Assembly: GCF_018604545.1 (NCBI RefSeq)
Contig: NZ_CP075896.1
Location: forward strand, 3,658,001-3,722,000
Direction of reading: 5' to 3'
Source: Streptomyces koelreuteriae
GTDB lineage: Bacteria; Actinomycetota; Actinomycetes; Streptomycetales; Streptomycetaceae
DNA length: 64,000 nt
Each line of letters begins with the position of its first letter. The stretch's first letter is position 1. The position numbers and the translations under genes were made by a program. The notes below the pieces were generated by a model. It was not told the DNA's origin. It did no database searches and saw only the letters and a list, made by a program, of their open reading frames with translations. Below, in pieces: positions 17,521 through 25,205 of this stretch.

Positions 17521-17997
17521 TTACCAGTCCAGATCAGCGCTGGCGAGGATGTCGCCAACATCGTCCTTCTCTTCCTCCAGCGGCGGCGTCCTAAGCCCCT
17601 CGAGGACGAGGTTCGAGATGATCGTGTCGAGATCCTGGTCGGACTGACGGTTTATAAGAGTCTGCAGGTGGGACAGGCCGGCGTTCGCGTACTCCTCGAA
17701 GATGAGGACCCGCTCAGGCTGGCGGTCCGCGCTGAGGATCTTCGGGTCGTCGGGGCACTCGACGGCTCCGAGCATGTCGAGGAGCACCTCCCCGTAGTCA
17801 CGGCTCTCCATGAGCGCGAGGCGGATCGGCTCATCAGCCTGGTCGAACGGCTTGCGCTCGCCTCGACGGCGGCCGAGCAGCGCGGCGAACATCATCGCCT
17901 CGACCATGGTCGCGAACGTCCCGGTCTTTCTGTCGGTGAGCTTACCGAGTAGGTCCTCATGCGCGTGAGGCCGGCGGAATCGGTCCGTGTAGGCCAT
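17521..17997 (-). CDS. Small Dnd-associated protein (DNA phosphorothioation-associated protein 4-like)
   Basis: This 158-residue soluble protein has no catalytic motif that I can see. It begins with a basic stretch (DRFRRPHAHEDLLGKLTD). A predicted helical core FATMVEAMMFAALLGRRRGER then leads into EPIRLALMESRDYGEVLLDM, and the C-terminus is acidic. The layout matches my memory of the Dnd-associated protein 4 family found beside DndD-like ATPases and helicases. Its ATG shares a base with the stop of the upstream ATPase gene (TGATG), so translation is coupled. It is the last gene of the minus-strand operon. A stabilising or adaptor role is a guess. Confidence 0.7.
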   Translation of the reverse strand: MAYTDRFRRPHAHEDLLGKLTDRKTGTFATMVEAMMFAALLGRRRGERKPFDQADEPIRLALMESRDYGEVLLDMLGAVECPDDPKILSADRQPERVLIFEEYANAGLSHLQTLINRQSDQDLDTIISNLVLEGLRTPPLEEEKDDVGDILASADLDW

Positions 17998-20075
17998 CAG
18001 AAGGTCACCTTCTCCAGAACAGTGTGCTCGAAGTCGCCGTGTGACACGTACGGAACCTGACGGTTATTGATCACGATCGTCTCTTCGCCCGCCGACTGGT
18101 TCGGCGTGTAAGAGCGCAGTACGTACATCCGGTTGGCAGCCTGTTGGAGGTTCTCCAGGACCTTGCCCCGCGCCTGCGACTGCGAGAGCAGGGTGATGAT
18201 CTGAGATGTGAGCGCCGGCAGGGCTTTGGAGATCTCTTCCTGATAGGTCAGGTCGAGGCTGCCGAAGGGGGCGTCCATGACGACCGGGTAGACACCGCCG
18301 CTGCCGGTCTCGATAGTCGCCTCCCCCCTGTTCTTCTTTCGGGCACTGATGTTCCTGGCAACCTCGGAGACCGCGCCGACGAAACTGAGGCCGAGGATCT
18401 GGTTCTCACCGGTGGAGCGGATGGCCACTCCGCTCGCGGTGTGCAGCTCCAGCTCGAAGTCGTCATTCAGCTCGGGTACGTAGCTCTTGATGAAGATCCG
18501 GGAGAAGACTTCCTTGACCTTCTTGTCGAGCTGGTCCCGGACCTCCTCGGTTTTGATCTCGAGGATCTCCTTCAGGGCGGCACGCACCTTCTCGACGAGC
18601 TCGACCTGTTCCTGAACCTTGCGGGCTTTCTCGCTCTTGACCTCAGCCTTCCGGTACTGACGGCCTGTGGCCTCTGCCTCCTGCTTGATCGAGGTGACCT
18701 TGTTCTCAGCCTCCTTGTGCGCGACACGGGCGTCGGTCTCTTTGGAGGCGTAGTTCTTTCGGCGCTCGATGAGGCGCTGGACGTCCTGGATGTTCACTCC
18801 CTCCAGCTGCCGATCGACATCGGAGCGTTCCGCTTCAAGCTCGCTGATCTCGGCGTCTGCCTTTTGAATGTCGGAAGCATTGAGGGTGAGCTGCTCCAGG
18901 ATCTCCTGGCGCCTCTCCTCCAGGTTCTTCATCTTGCCGCTGACCCGCATCCAGCTCTCCTGGACGTCCTCGAGACCGGCGTTGTACTTGCGCTTGTCCA
19001 GCTCCACATACTCCTGGGTCCCCTCGCGGACCTCACGGCCGCACATGCACAGCTGGGCTTCGAGGATGTCCTCGATGAAGCTGCGCTGGATGCCTGCGGG
19101 CAGCTGACGGCGCTCTCGCATGTCGTCCGCGAGCTCAATCACCTTGGTGTCGATCCCACTGGTCAAAGCCAGGAAGCCGTGCCGCGACAGCAGCTCACGC
19201 TTGCGGCTCTTGTACTCCATGTGCCGGTCGTGCGCGGCCTTGATCCGACGGGTCAGCGAGTCCCGCTTCTTCTGGAGCGGCTCCGCCTCCCTGTTCTGGA
19301 GCAGGGCGCGGTCAATGGACTGGACTTCTTTCTGGAAGGCGCTGATCTCGCTGGAGAGGCGCAGCATCTCTGCCACCTCTTCCTTCTCGCGGGTGGCGAG
19401 GTGGTCCATGTGGTCGGACAGCTGCTTCAGCCTGCTGTCCTCCTTGGAGTCGATCTCGCTGGCGAGCTTTCGGGAGACCTTCGGCAGGTCCTCCAGAGCA
19501 CGCTCGATAGCCTCCAAGTCCAAAAGGGTCTTGATAGCCTTCTGGACCTCCTGATTCTTTCCTTCGCCTTCCCGCTTCACATCGCCGGAGAACATCTTCT
19601 CCATGCGCTCACCGTTGAAGAAGAAGAACTGACGCAGGCCCTTGGGTAGGATCTTCTCGATCCGGTCCTGGCCGTTGAGGATGCTCTGGGCTTCGCCGTC
19701 CGTCCCGATCTCCGTGACCGTCAGCTCAGGCTCGACGGGCTCCTGCTCCGCCTTCTCCTTGATAACGGTGACGTGCCGGACCACGGAGAACCGGGTCCCG
19801 TCGTGCTCGAAGTCCAGCCGAACCGAGGCCGTGGCGTCCTCACCGAACGCGGTATCCGCCCATGCCTTGTCGTGAATGACGCGATGCTGCTGTTCCACGT
19901 CCTCCGAGAAGGTGCCGTAGAGGGCCCAGGCAAATGCGTTGAGCAAAGTTGTCTTGCCGGCACCGTTGTTCCCGAAGACGAGGACAGCGGGCTTTCCCTC
20001 CTCGACAGACAAGTCGAGAACCTGCTCACTGTAAAAGGCGCGGAAGTTGTTCAGCGTCAGCTTGAGCAGCTTCAC
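17997..20075 (-). CDS. Second DndD/Rad50-like AAA ATPase of the restriction module
   Basis: This 692-residue SMC-like ATPase has the Walker A motif GNNGAGKTT (35-43), a QFFFFNGERMEKMF segment near 150 shared with DndD-type proteins, and long coiled coils (about 180-560). At the coiled-coil turn it has CMC (C343, C345), where Rad50 has a CxxC zinc hook. Walker B is VVMDAPFGSLD (D600). The ABC signature region is unusual, STGENQILGLSF rather than LSxGE. It is not a copy of the dndD in this island but an independent relative. It overlaps its neighbours by 4 bases (GTGA) upstream and 1 base (TGATG) downstream. I infer it powers DNA sensing or cleavage with the helicase. Confidence 0.82.
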   Translation of the reverse strand: MKLLKLTLNNFRAFYSEQVLDLSVEEGKPAVLVFGNNGAGKTTLLNAFAWALYGTFSEDVEQQHRVIHDKAWADTAFGEDATASVRLDFEHDGTRFSVVRHVTVIKEKAEQEPVEPELTVTEIGTDGEAQSILNGQDRIEKILPKGLRQFFFFNGERMEKMFSGDVKREGEGKNQEVQKAIKTLLDLEAIERALEDLPKVSRKLASEIDSKEDSRLKQLSDHMDHLATREKEEVAEMLRLSSEISAFQKEVQSIDRALLQNREAEPLQKKRDSLTRRIKAAHDRHMEYKSRKRELLSRHGFLALTSGIDTKVIELADDMRERRQLPAGIQRSFIEDILEAQLCMCGREVREGTQEYVELDKRKYNAGLEDVQESWMRVSGKMKNLEERRQEILEQLTLNASDIQKADAEISELEAERSDVDRQLEGVNIQDVQRLIERRKNYASKETDARVAHKEAENKVTSIKQEAEATGRQYRKAEVKSEKARKVQEQVELVEKVRAALKEILEIKTEEVRDQLDKKVKEVFSRIFIKSYVPELNDDFELELHTASGVAIRSTGENQILGLSFVGAVSEVARNISARKKNRGEATIETGSGGVYPVVMDAPFGSLDLTYQEEISKALPALTSQIITLLSQSQARGKVLENLQQAANRMYVLRSYTPNQSAGEETIVINNRQVPYVSHGDFEHTVLEKVTF

Positions 20076-20257
20076 TTGGTCAGCTCCCTCACGGCGTCGA
20101 CGATCTTCGGGACGACCTTGGTCGTCTCCCTGATGTGGATGTTTTCGGTCTCCAGGTCGATGACCTTCTGGACGAGAATCTTGGCTTCCCGTGGCAGATC
20201 GTTCAGGACGTCACGCACCGTTCGTGCGGGAGGCTGGCCAGCTGTTTCATCGCTCAC
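20072..20257 (-). CDS. Small 61-residue protein of the restriction module
   Basis: The GTG at 20257 has a good Shine-Dalgarno (AGGAG seven to eight bases upstream) and gives a 61-residue product; a longer frame reaching into the helicase gene has no such signal. After a short flexible start the sequence is a helical, coiled-coil-like segment (DLPREAKILVQKVIDLETEN). No known family is recognised. Its stop overlaps the start of the ATPase gene (GTGA), suggesting a stoichiometric partner of that ATPase. It begins 55 bases after the helicase stop. Confidence 0.7.
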   Translation of the reverse strand: MSDETAGQPPARTVRDVLNDLPREAKILVQKVIDLETENIHIRETTKVVPKIVDAVRELTK

Positions 20258-20312
20258 GGGTTGCTCCTGGTTCGAGTTAGCGGTACAGAAGGAATGGGGG
20301 TACCTGCGGGGC

Positions 20313-22463
20313 TCAGGTGTCGAAGAGGCCGTAGCGCTCGCGCACAGGGCGGAGGGCATTGAGGGTGTCCCCCTCGTTGTCAGCGAGGTGGGCGAACTCT
20401 TCGACGCGAGCCAGCTCGCGACGGAGCAGGCTGCGTTCGGTCTCGTACTGAATCGCGTCCCCGCCCGCGGGCGGCACGACGACGAAGTCGATGATGTCCG
20501 CGCGCTCTTTGCCAGGTGCCTTACGCAGGACGCGGCCGCGGCGCTGGATGAACTGGCGAGGGTTGGAGGAACTCGACAGGAGGTAGGCGGTCCGGGAGGC
20601 CGGGACGTCCACGCCTTCGTCCAGGCAGCGCATGGAGGAGATGACCTGGAGCTCGTTGTTCTCGAAGCGGCGCAGGATGTCTAGGCGGGCCGAGCGCTTC
20701 GTCTCCGAGGTGTAGCGGGCAGCGGGCATGTGCAGCTCGTTGCCGACCACCTCCATAACCTGGTCAATCTGGCGCGGGCCGTCGGTGCCGTGTTCGTAGA
20801 GAAGGGGGTGCTTGCCCTCGGCGCAGTAGATCAGCTGGTGGCTGGTGTCCCGGCGCCTCTCGATCTCCGCATGGAGGATCTCCAGCTTGCCGCGGGCGTG
20901 GCCGATGATGTCGGCGCGCTTCTTCAAAAGTCGGCCGAGCGGGCTGTCCCGATCGGCGGTCTCCTTCAGGTCTGTGCCGGCCGCGATCAGGCGGGCGATC
21001 TTTGCGCTGGTCTCTGCGTACAGCTCGGCTTCTTCGTCGTCCAGCTCCACGAGGATGGGCGTGTAGGTGTAGCGGCACAGGGCGCCGCGGCGGATGGCTT
21101 CGCCGATGCCCATCTCGAAGACGACTCGGTCGAAGTAGTCGGTGAGGGCGTCGGTGCCCTCCTCATCGAACCAGCGCTCCGGGGTGGCGGAGAGGCCGAG
21201 GCGGTACTGGGCTTTCTCTGGGAGGCAGGTACGCAGGTGCGCGGCGCCGAGGTTGTGGGCCTCGTCCGCGATGAGGAGGAGGTGCCCCTGGTAGGAGCTG
21301 AGCAGGTTCTGGAAGGCATCGCCGCCGAAGGTGGCGTTGGTGGTGACGATGACGCCGCCTCGGGTACCGCCGAGGGCGATGTTCTGGAGCAGGCTGTGAG
21401 CGCGCGGGGACCATTTGCTGGTCGCCTCGTAGGCCCGCAACGGCGTCACGCCGAACCACTCAACGTCCTTGGCCCATTGGTCGACGAGATGCTGGTACGG
21501 GGCCACTACGACCGTGAGTAGCGAGGCGGACGCATCATTCTTCCGAAGGAGCGTGCCGAGCTGGGAGGCGGCGGAAAGCGCGGTCAGGGTTTTGCCTGTG
21601 CCTGTGGCCATGCGAAGAATGCCTCGGCACTGGTTGCGAAACCAGTTCTGGACAGCTTCCTTCTGGTAGTCGCGAACCTTCAGGCTGGGCGGGATCGCGA
21701 GCGTGCCAGGTGGGGGCAGCGGGGCGGTGCGGATGGGGGTTCCGCCGGTCGGGAGGTCGTCCAGCTCGTACTGGTCGGCGGTGGCCCGGGCGCTGCGCTC
21801 GACGATCACCTTGGCGGCCTCGGTGAACGCGATGACACGCAGCAACTGCGTGCGGTTCTCCCAGAGGTCATCGAAGTCCTTGCTAATGCGCGCGGCCCGG
21901 CGTGCATCGCTCGGGTCCCAGCTCCGGTAAACCTCGATCGCCTCGAAGTTGCCGACGAGACCGGAGCGAGTCTCGTTGGCGCTGCCCTTGAAGGCGATGA
22001 CGTCTCGGCCATCCCGGAAGACACCGATCTTCTCGTGGTACATGCCGACGCGGCCACGCTCTTCGACATAGGCCAGCTTGAAGTCGACTCGGTTCTCGGC
22101 GACCAGTTGTCCGAGCTTGCCGAGTCCGCGGGCTGCCCGCGCGTCCTCGACCGCCTGCTCCAGGTCGCGAAGGGCAGCACGCTGGAGGACTTCGCGCAGC
22201 TCGTAGCCGTCCTCGATGTCCTTGATGTCGGCCGGGTCAAGGTAAGGGGAGGCTATGATCCGCATGGTGCCGCCGCGCGCGGTGAACTCGTCGATTCCCT
22301 GCCCGAGCGTGGCGATCACGGACGCAGCGAAGTAGCCCACAGCCCGGTCGTAGGCGCTGGAGGCGGCGAGGGCAGGCAGGTAGAAGTCCTCGACAAGGTT
22401 GCTGCGGTCGCTGCGGTAGTCGGACTCCGCGCCACAGTCGCGGAGGAAAGGGGAAGCCGCCAT
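20313..22463 (-). CDS. PLD-like plus SF2 helicase, phosphorothioation-system restriction enzyme candidate
   Basis: This 716-residue protein fuses an N-terminal phospholipase-D-like domain to an SF2 helicase. The PLD-like part has MYHEKIGVF (H143, K145) followed by FKGSANETRSG near 160. The helicase has Walker A MATGTGKT (285-292), the DEAH box IADEAHNLGA (D400), LGLSATPERW and motif VI RQFIQRRGRVLR (about 633-644). Only one HxK motif is obvious, so nuclease activity would need dimerisation. The combination fits the family annotated as DNA phosphorothioation system restriction enzyme. Its ATG shares a base with the stop of the upstream gene (TGATG). The role as the effector that attacks unmodified DNA is inferred. 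Confidence 0.8.
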   Translation of the reverse strand: MAASPFLRDCGAESDYRSDRSNLVEDFYLPALAASSAYDRAVGYFAASVIATLGQGIDEFTARGGTMRIIASPYLDPADIKDIEDGYELREVLQRAALRDLEQAVEDARAARGLGKLGQLVAENRVDFKLAYVEERGRVGMYHEKIGVFRDGRDVIAFKGSANETRSGLVGNFEAIEVYRSWDPSDARRAARISKDFDDLWENRTQLLRVIAFTEAAKVIVERSARATADQYELDDLPTGGTPIRTAPLPPPGTLAIPPSLKVRDYQKEAVQNWFRNQCRGILRMATGTGKTLTALSAASQLGTLLRKNDASASLLTVVVAPYQHLVDQWAKDVEWFGVTPLRAYEATSKWSPRAHSLLQNIALGGTRGGVIVTTNATFGGDAFQNLLSSYQGHLLLIADEAHNLGAAHLRTCLPEKAQYRLGLSATPERWFDEEGTDALTDYFDRVVFEMGIGEAIRRGALCRYTYTPILVELDDEEAELYAETSAKIARLIAAGTDLKETADRDSPLGRLLKKRADIIGHARGKLEILHAEIERRRDTSHQLIYCAEGKHPLLYEHGTDGPRQIDQVMEVVGNELHMPAARYTSETKRSARLDILRRFENNELQVISSMRCLDEGVDVPASRTAYLLSSSSNPRQFIQRRGRVLRKAPGKERADIIDFVVVPPAGGDAIQYETERSLLRRELARVEEFAHLADNEGDTLNALRPVRERYGLFDT

Positions 22464-24256
22464 CAGATCAACCCCAGGTGGTCCATGAGGTCGTCCACGT
22501 TGGGGGCCTCGTCGACGGGGCGGGGCCGCTGCTCGGCCGACGCGTCGGTCTCAGCGGTGCGGGCTGCGGGTACAGCGGCTTCCTCGGTGCCAGTGTCCAG
22601 GTCTTCACCTATACGGCGGACGATCCCTCCACGTGCAGTGAAGGGCGCATTGGACATGGCGGCCCGCAGGCTCGACTCCTTGATGTCGAAGTCTCGGCGG
22701 AGCAGCGCCACGACCTTGTCTGCCTCAACCTGGCCGCCGTGCGCATCGACCATGTCAGAGATCAGTTCCTTGATCGGCTTGTACACCGGGAGACGCCACT
22801 CGGTCAGCGCCCACTGGTTCCGCTGGCTCCGGCTGAAGCGGGCATCCCCTTCGATCTGCTGCCGCAGATACTGGATCCCGATGGTGGCGCCCGTGCGTTC
22901 CTTCAGCTCCTCGACAGTCAGCGGGGTGTCCGCCTCGCGCAAGGCAGCCTCCACATTGTCGAGGCGCTCGCGCTCACGCTGAAGCCCGCCGCGCGAGCCG
23001 ACGCCGCTGGCGGCCTCTGTGGTCGAGGCGGATGCTGCTCCTTCTCGGGAGGACAGTCCCCGGGCCGGGATCGCTGCAGCGGAGGGTGCAGTCGTGTCGG
23101 CCGAACCGTCCTGGAGGCACCAGGCTCCCCTGGCCGTGATCGCGAAGCGCGCGTCCGTGAAGAGCGCCTCTGCCACCTCTCCCTGCGGCACGACTCCGTC
23201 CAGTGCACCCTCGATGAGCGAGGTGCTCATGCCCTCAGTGCAACCTTCGAGGAGCTGCGCGATGAGGTCTCCGGGCGACGCCTCCAGACCCGCTTCGCCG
23301 GCATCCGCCAGCGCGCCTGCAAGCGGAATGGATCCGCCACTCTCTGCTTCCCTGTTTTTGACTTCCTCGGTTGCGCCCGAAGGGCTATTACCCTCCGTAG
23401 CATTCTGCTCTGCCGAGGTTCCTTCGCCTCGCATTGCTCGACGCCGTTCGGAATCGGTGGAGCGATCCGGCACAACCCAGCCCTCGCCAGCCTTGAAGGT
23501 GGTGTCGCGGAGCATGCGGGAGACTACTCCAAGCTCTCCGTCTACCGTCTTCGCCTCACCAAGAATGTCACCGAGAGTAATAACTCTCTCGCCGTTCTTA
23601 TTTACTAGGAGGAGGGCGAAGAGCTGCTCGATCAGCTCGGACAGCCCGTCTGAGACGGCGGCGGTCTCAGTCGGCTGTGGCAACGAGATCTGGTTGCCCT
23701 CGTGGTGAAGACCGCAGTAGATCAGCCACTGACGCAGGGTGTCGAGATCGCTGGGGACAGGCACCTGGCGTGCCTCCAGGAGGGCGGAGGCTGCCGACAG
23801 GCTCATCACCTCTTCGACATCAAGATCAAGGGCTCTCACCGTGGCGGCGCCACACTCTCCCAGATCATTCATGAAGATCCACTGTCCGGTCGGGGACGCG
23901 GAGGAGGTGGTCGCATCCAGCCAGCGCATGCCGGTGAACAGGCGGAGGACGGTGAGCCTGTCCCCAATGTTCTCGCCAAGCCAGGCGTGGCGGTCCAGAA
24001 ACGAACTGACGAGGCAAGGTTTCCGCAGGTCAAACTCCGCCTGCTCTATCCAGGCACGGAGTGTGGAATTTCCCTCGACACTGCGGTTGAACTCGTCCAT
24101 GAGGAAGTTTCGGCACTGCCGCGCAGTCTCCCGAAGAAGGGCATGCTGAGCAGCAAGCTCGCCCAGCGGAACCGGGACCTCAGCGCAGAAGTGCTGCAGG
24201 ATGAGGTCCCGGTTGAAGCTGCTGAGCCCCTTGTACCAACGGTCGAATGCGTTCAT
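22463..24256 (-). CDS. Winged-helix-like protein heading the restriction module, function unknown
   Basis: I do not recognise a named family for this 597-residue protein. The first 250 residues are helical. A linker rich in Ser, Glu and Gly follows (about 265-330). Then come several short winged-helix-like units, for example LREADTPLTVEELKERTG with SQRNQWALTEW, and VVALLRRDFDIKESSLRAAM. Repeated units of this kind resemble HARE-HTH or sigma-like helix-turn-helix modules, suggesting DNA or protein recognition. As first gene of the operon it may be the sensor. The ATG at 24256 is preceded by GAGGG. It ends overlapping the helicase start by one base. Confidence 0.7.
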   Translation of the reverse strand: MNAFDRWYKGLSSFNRDLILQHFCAEVPVPLGELAAQHALLRETARQCRNFLMDEFNRSVEGNSTLRAWIEQAEFDLRKPCLVSSFLDRHAWLGENIGDRLTVLRLFTGMRWLDATTSSASPTGQWIFMNDLGECGAATVRALDLDVEEVMSLSAASALLEARQVPVPSDLDTLRQWLIYCGLHHEGNQISLPQPTETAAVSDGLSELIEQLFALLLVNKNGERVITLGDILGEAKTVDGELGVVSRMLRDTTFKAGEGWVVPDRSTDSERRRAMRGEGTSAEQNATEGNSPSGATEEVKNREAESGGSIPLAGALADAGEAGLEASPGDLIAQLLEGCTEGMSTSLIEGALDGVVPQGEVAEALFTDARFAITARGAWCLQDGSADTTAPSAAAIPARGLSSREGAASASTTEAASGVGSRGGLQRERERLDNVEAALREADTPLTVEELKERTGATIGIQYLRQQIEGDARFSRSQRNQWALTEWRLPVYKPIKELISDMVDAHGGQVEADKVVALLRRDFDIKESSLRAAMSNAPFTARGGIVRRIGEDLDTGTEEAAVPAARTAETDASAEQRPRPVDEAPNVDDLMDHLGLI

Positions 24257-24978
24257 GGCCCTCAGAGGCAGGGGTCGACGAGGGTCAGCGCGCTGCGATC
24301 AGCCCCTCATCACACGCGGCGATCGGATTGCCGCCGGTCACCGCGCGCCAAAGACGTCATTGGCCCCTATGCCTCTCCCCCCTCCTGAGACACCAGCGAA
24401 AGCGCTGTCGCTTCAACGGTACAGGGGACGTCCTGAACGCATCCATGGTTCCTTGATCTGCAGCAGACCTAGACCGGCGGGCGTGGTTTCCTCAAGCCTC
24501 ACGCCCGCCGTCCATGTAGCGAGCACCCCTCCAGATCGGGCCCGGGCCTGCATGCCCGATGGCCTGCTTCCGCCGATCTCAGCGGCAAGGGCTGGCTCCA
24601 TCGAGCCGGTTGGCTGGGGCAATCCGCGAGGTCGGTCGTCGACGTCCTGGAGATGGCCGCGAACCTCGGCCATCTCCCGCCGATCAGCCTGATCTACCCA
24701 GCAGTCGGCTACGCCTCCGAGGTCCGCCAACTCACTTACAAGCACCCGACGCCCACCTGGGACGCCCTGCACTGATTCACCGGCGACGACGCATTCCCGC
24801 GGCCCCTCGTTCTCCGTGATCAACCGTTTTCGCACCCATGCCGCCGACCAGCGCACCGACACTGGCCGCCGTCACGGCCGAAGGACGCGAACGGTGGAAC
24901 GCTGAGGCCGCCGCCCGCACCTTCCAGGCCAAGTACCGCCTGCACCAGCAAGTTGGTAGGGCAGCGGAGGGACAAGCA
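24257..24978. other. Gene-poor right flank of the island with reading-frame remnants
   Basis: No confident gene is seen in this stretch. It must hold the promoter of the minus-strand restriction operon near 24257-24430. On the plus strand an open stretch from 24473 to 24776 has no start codon but ends in a protein-like run (LGHLPPISLIYPAVGYASEV). A 56-codon frame from the ATG at 24838 to 25008 runs into the tRNA terminator. Both look like eroded genes. Their position between the island cargo and the tRNA is where an integrase or excisionase would be expected, but I cannot identify either. Confidence 0.35.
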
Positions 24979-25019
24979 ACAGAAAACCCTAGGTCACGAT
25001 TCATGTGACCTAGGGTTTC
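24979..25019. repeat. Right copy of island-flanking imperfect repeat (candidate attR)
   Basis: This is the partner of 7212-7252, in the same orientation, and lies five bases from the 3' end of tRNA-Thr. It contains the perfect hairpin that terminates the tRNA transcript. Confidence 0.4.
24984..25018 (-). terminator. Terminator of tRNA-Thr
   Basis: AAACCCTAGGTCAC pairs perfectly with GTGACCTAGGGTTT (14 bp) around a seven-base loop, immediately downstream of the tRNA on the minus strand and followed by a short T-rich stretch on that strand. Confidence 0.85.
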
Positions 25020-25023
25020 TCTG

Positions 25024-25097
25024 AGCCGCCTTCGGGATTCGAACCCGAGACCTACGCATTACGAGTGCGTTGCTCTGGCCATCTGAGCTAAGGCGGC
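25024..25097 (-). tRNA. tRNA-Thr, anticodon CGT
   Basis: This 74-nt cloverleaf reads on the minus strand. The acceptor stem is GCCGCCT/AGGCGGC, the D stem GCTC/GAGC, the anticodon stem ACGCA/TGCGT with loop CTCGTAA (anticodon CGT, codon ACG), the variable loop AGGTC, and the T stem TCGGG/CCCGA with loop TTCGAAT. No CCA is encoded. Its 3' end faces the phosphorothioation island. Confidence 0.97.
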
Positions 25098-25165
25098 GCG
25101 CTGTCCGCACTATGGTGCGATCAGCAACGACGGTAAGTCTACACAGTTTCGAAGGGTGCTCCGTA

Positions 25166-25196
25166 CCGGCCCCGGAGGGGGGCGCTCCGGGGCCGG
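25166..25196 (-). terminator. Terminator after the secreted peptidase gene
   Basis: CCGGCCCCGGAG pairs perfectly with CTCCGGGGCCGG (12 bp, seven-base loop), ten bases beyond the stop of the peptidase gene. Confidence 0.7.
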
Positions 25197-25205
25197 GGGC
25201 TGCGG

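Larger units (their letters stand above)
7211..25020. mobile_element. Genomic island carrying DNA phosphorothioation genes, adjoining tRNA-Thr
   Basis: The segment between the AraC regulator and the 3' end of tRNA-Thr holds only phosphorothioation and associated restriction-type genes. Its coding sequences use visibly more A/T-ending codons than the flanking core genes. It lies against the 3' end of a tRNA gene, the usual target of site-specific integration. It is framed by two similar 41-bp segments in the same orientation (7212-7252 and 24979-25019). No integrase, excisionase or conjugation gene is recognisable, so if it arrived by integration it is now fixed or was moved by another element. 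Borders are inferred, not proven. Confidence 0.6.

Noticed and set aside
15710..24256. DndF, DndG and DndH restriction proteins
   Set aside because: The large helicase here has an N-terminal PLD-like part and DEAH box, and the ATPase is Rad50-like; I see no protein matching the DndFGH set, so the names were not used.
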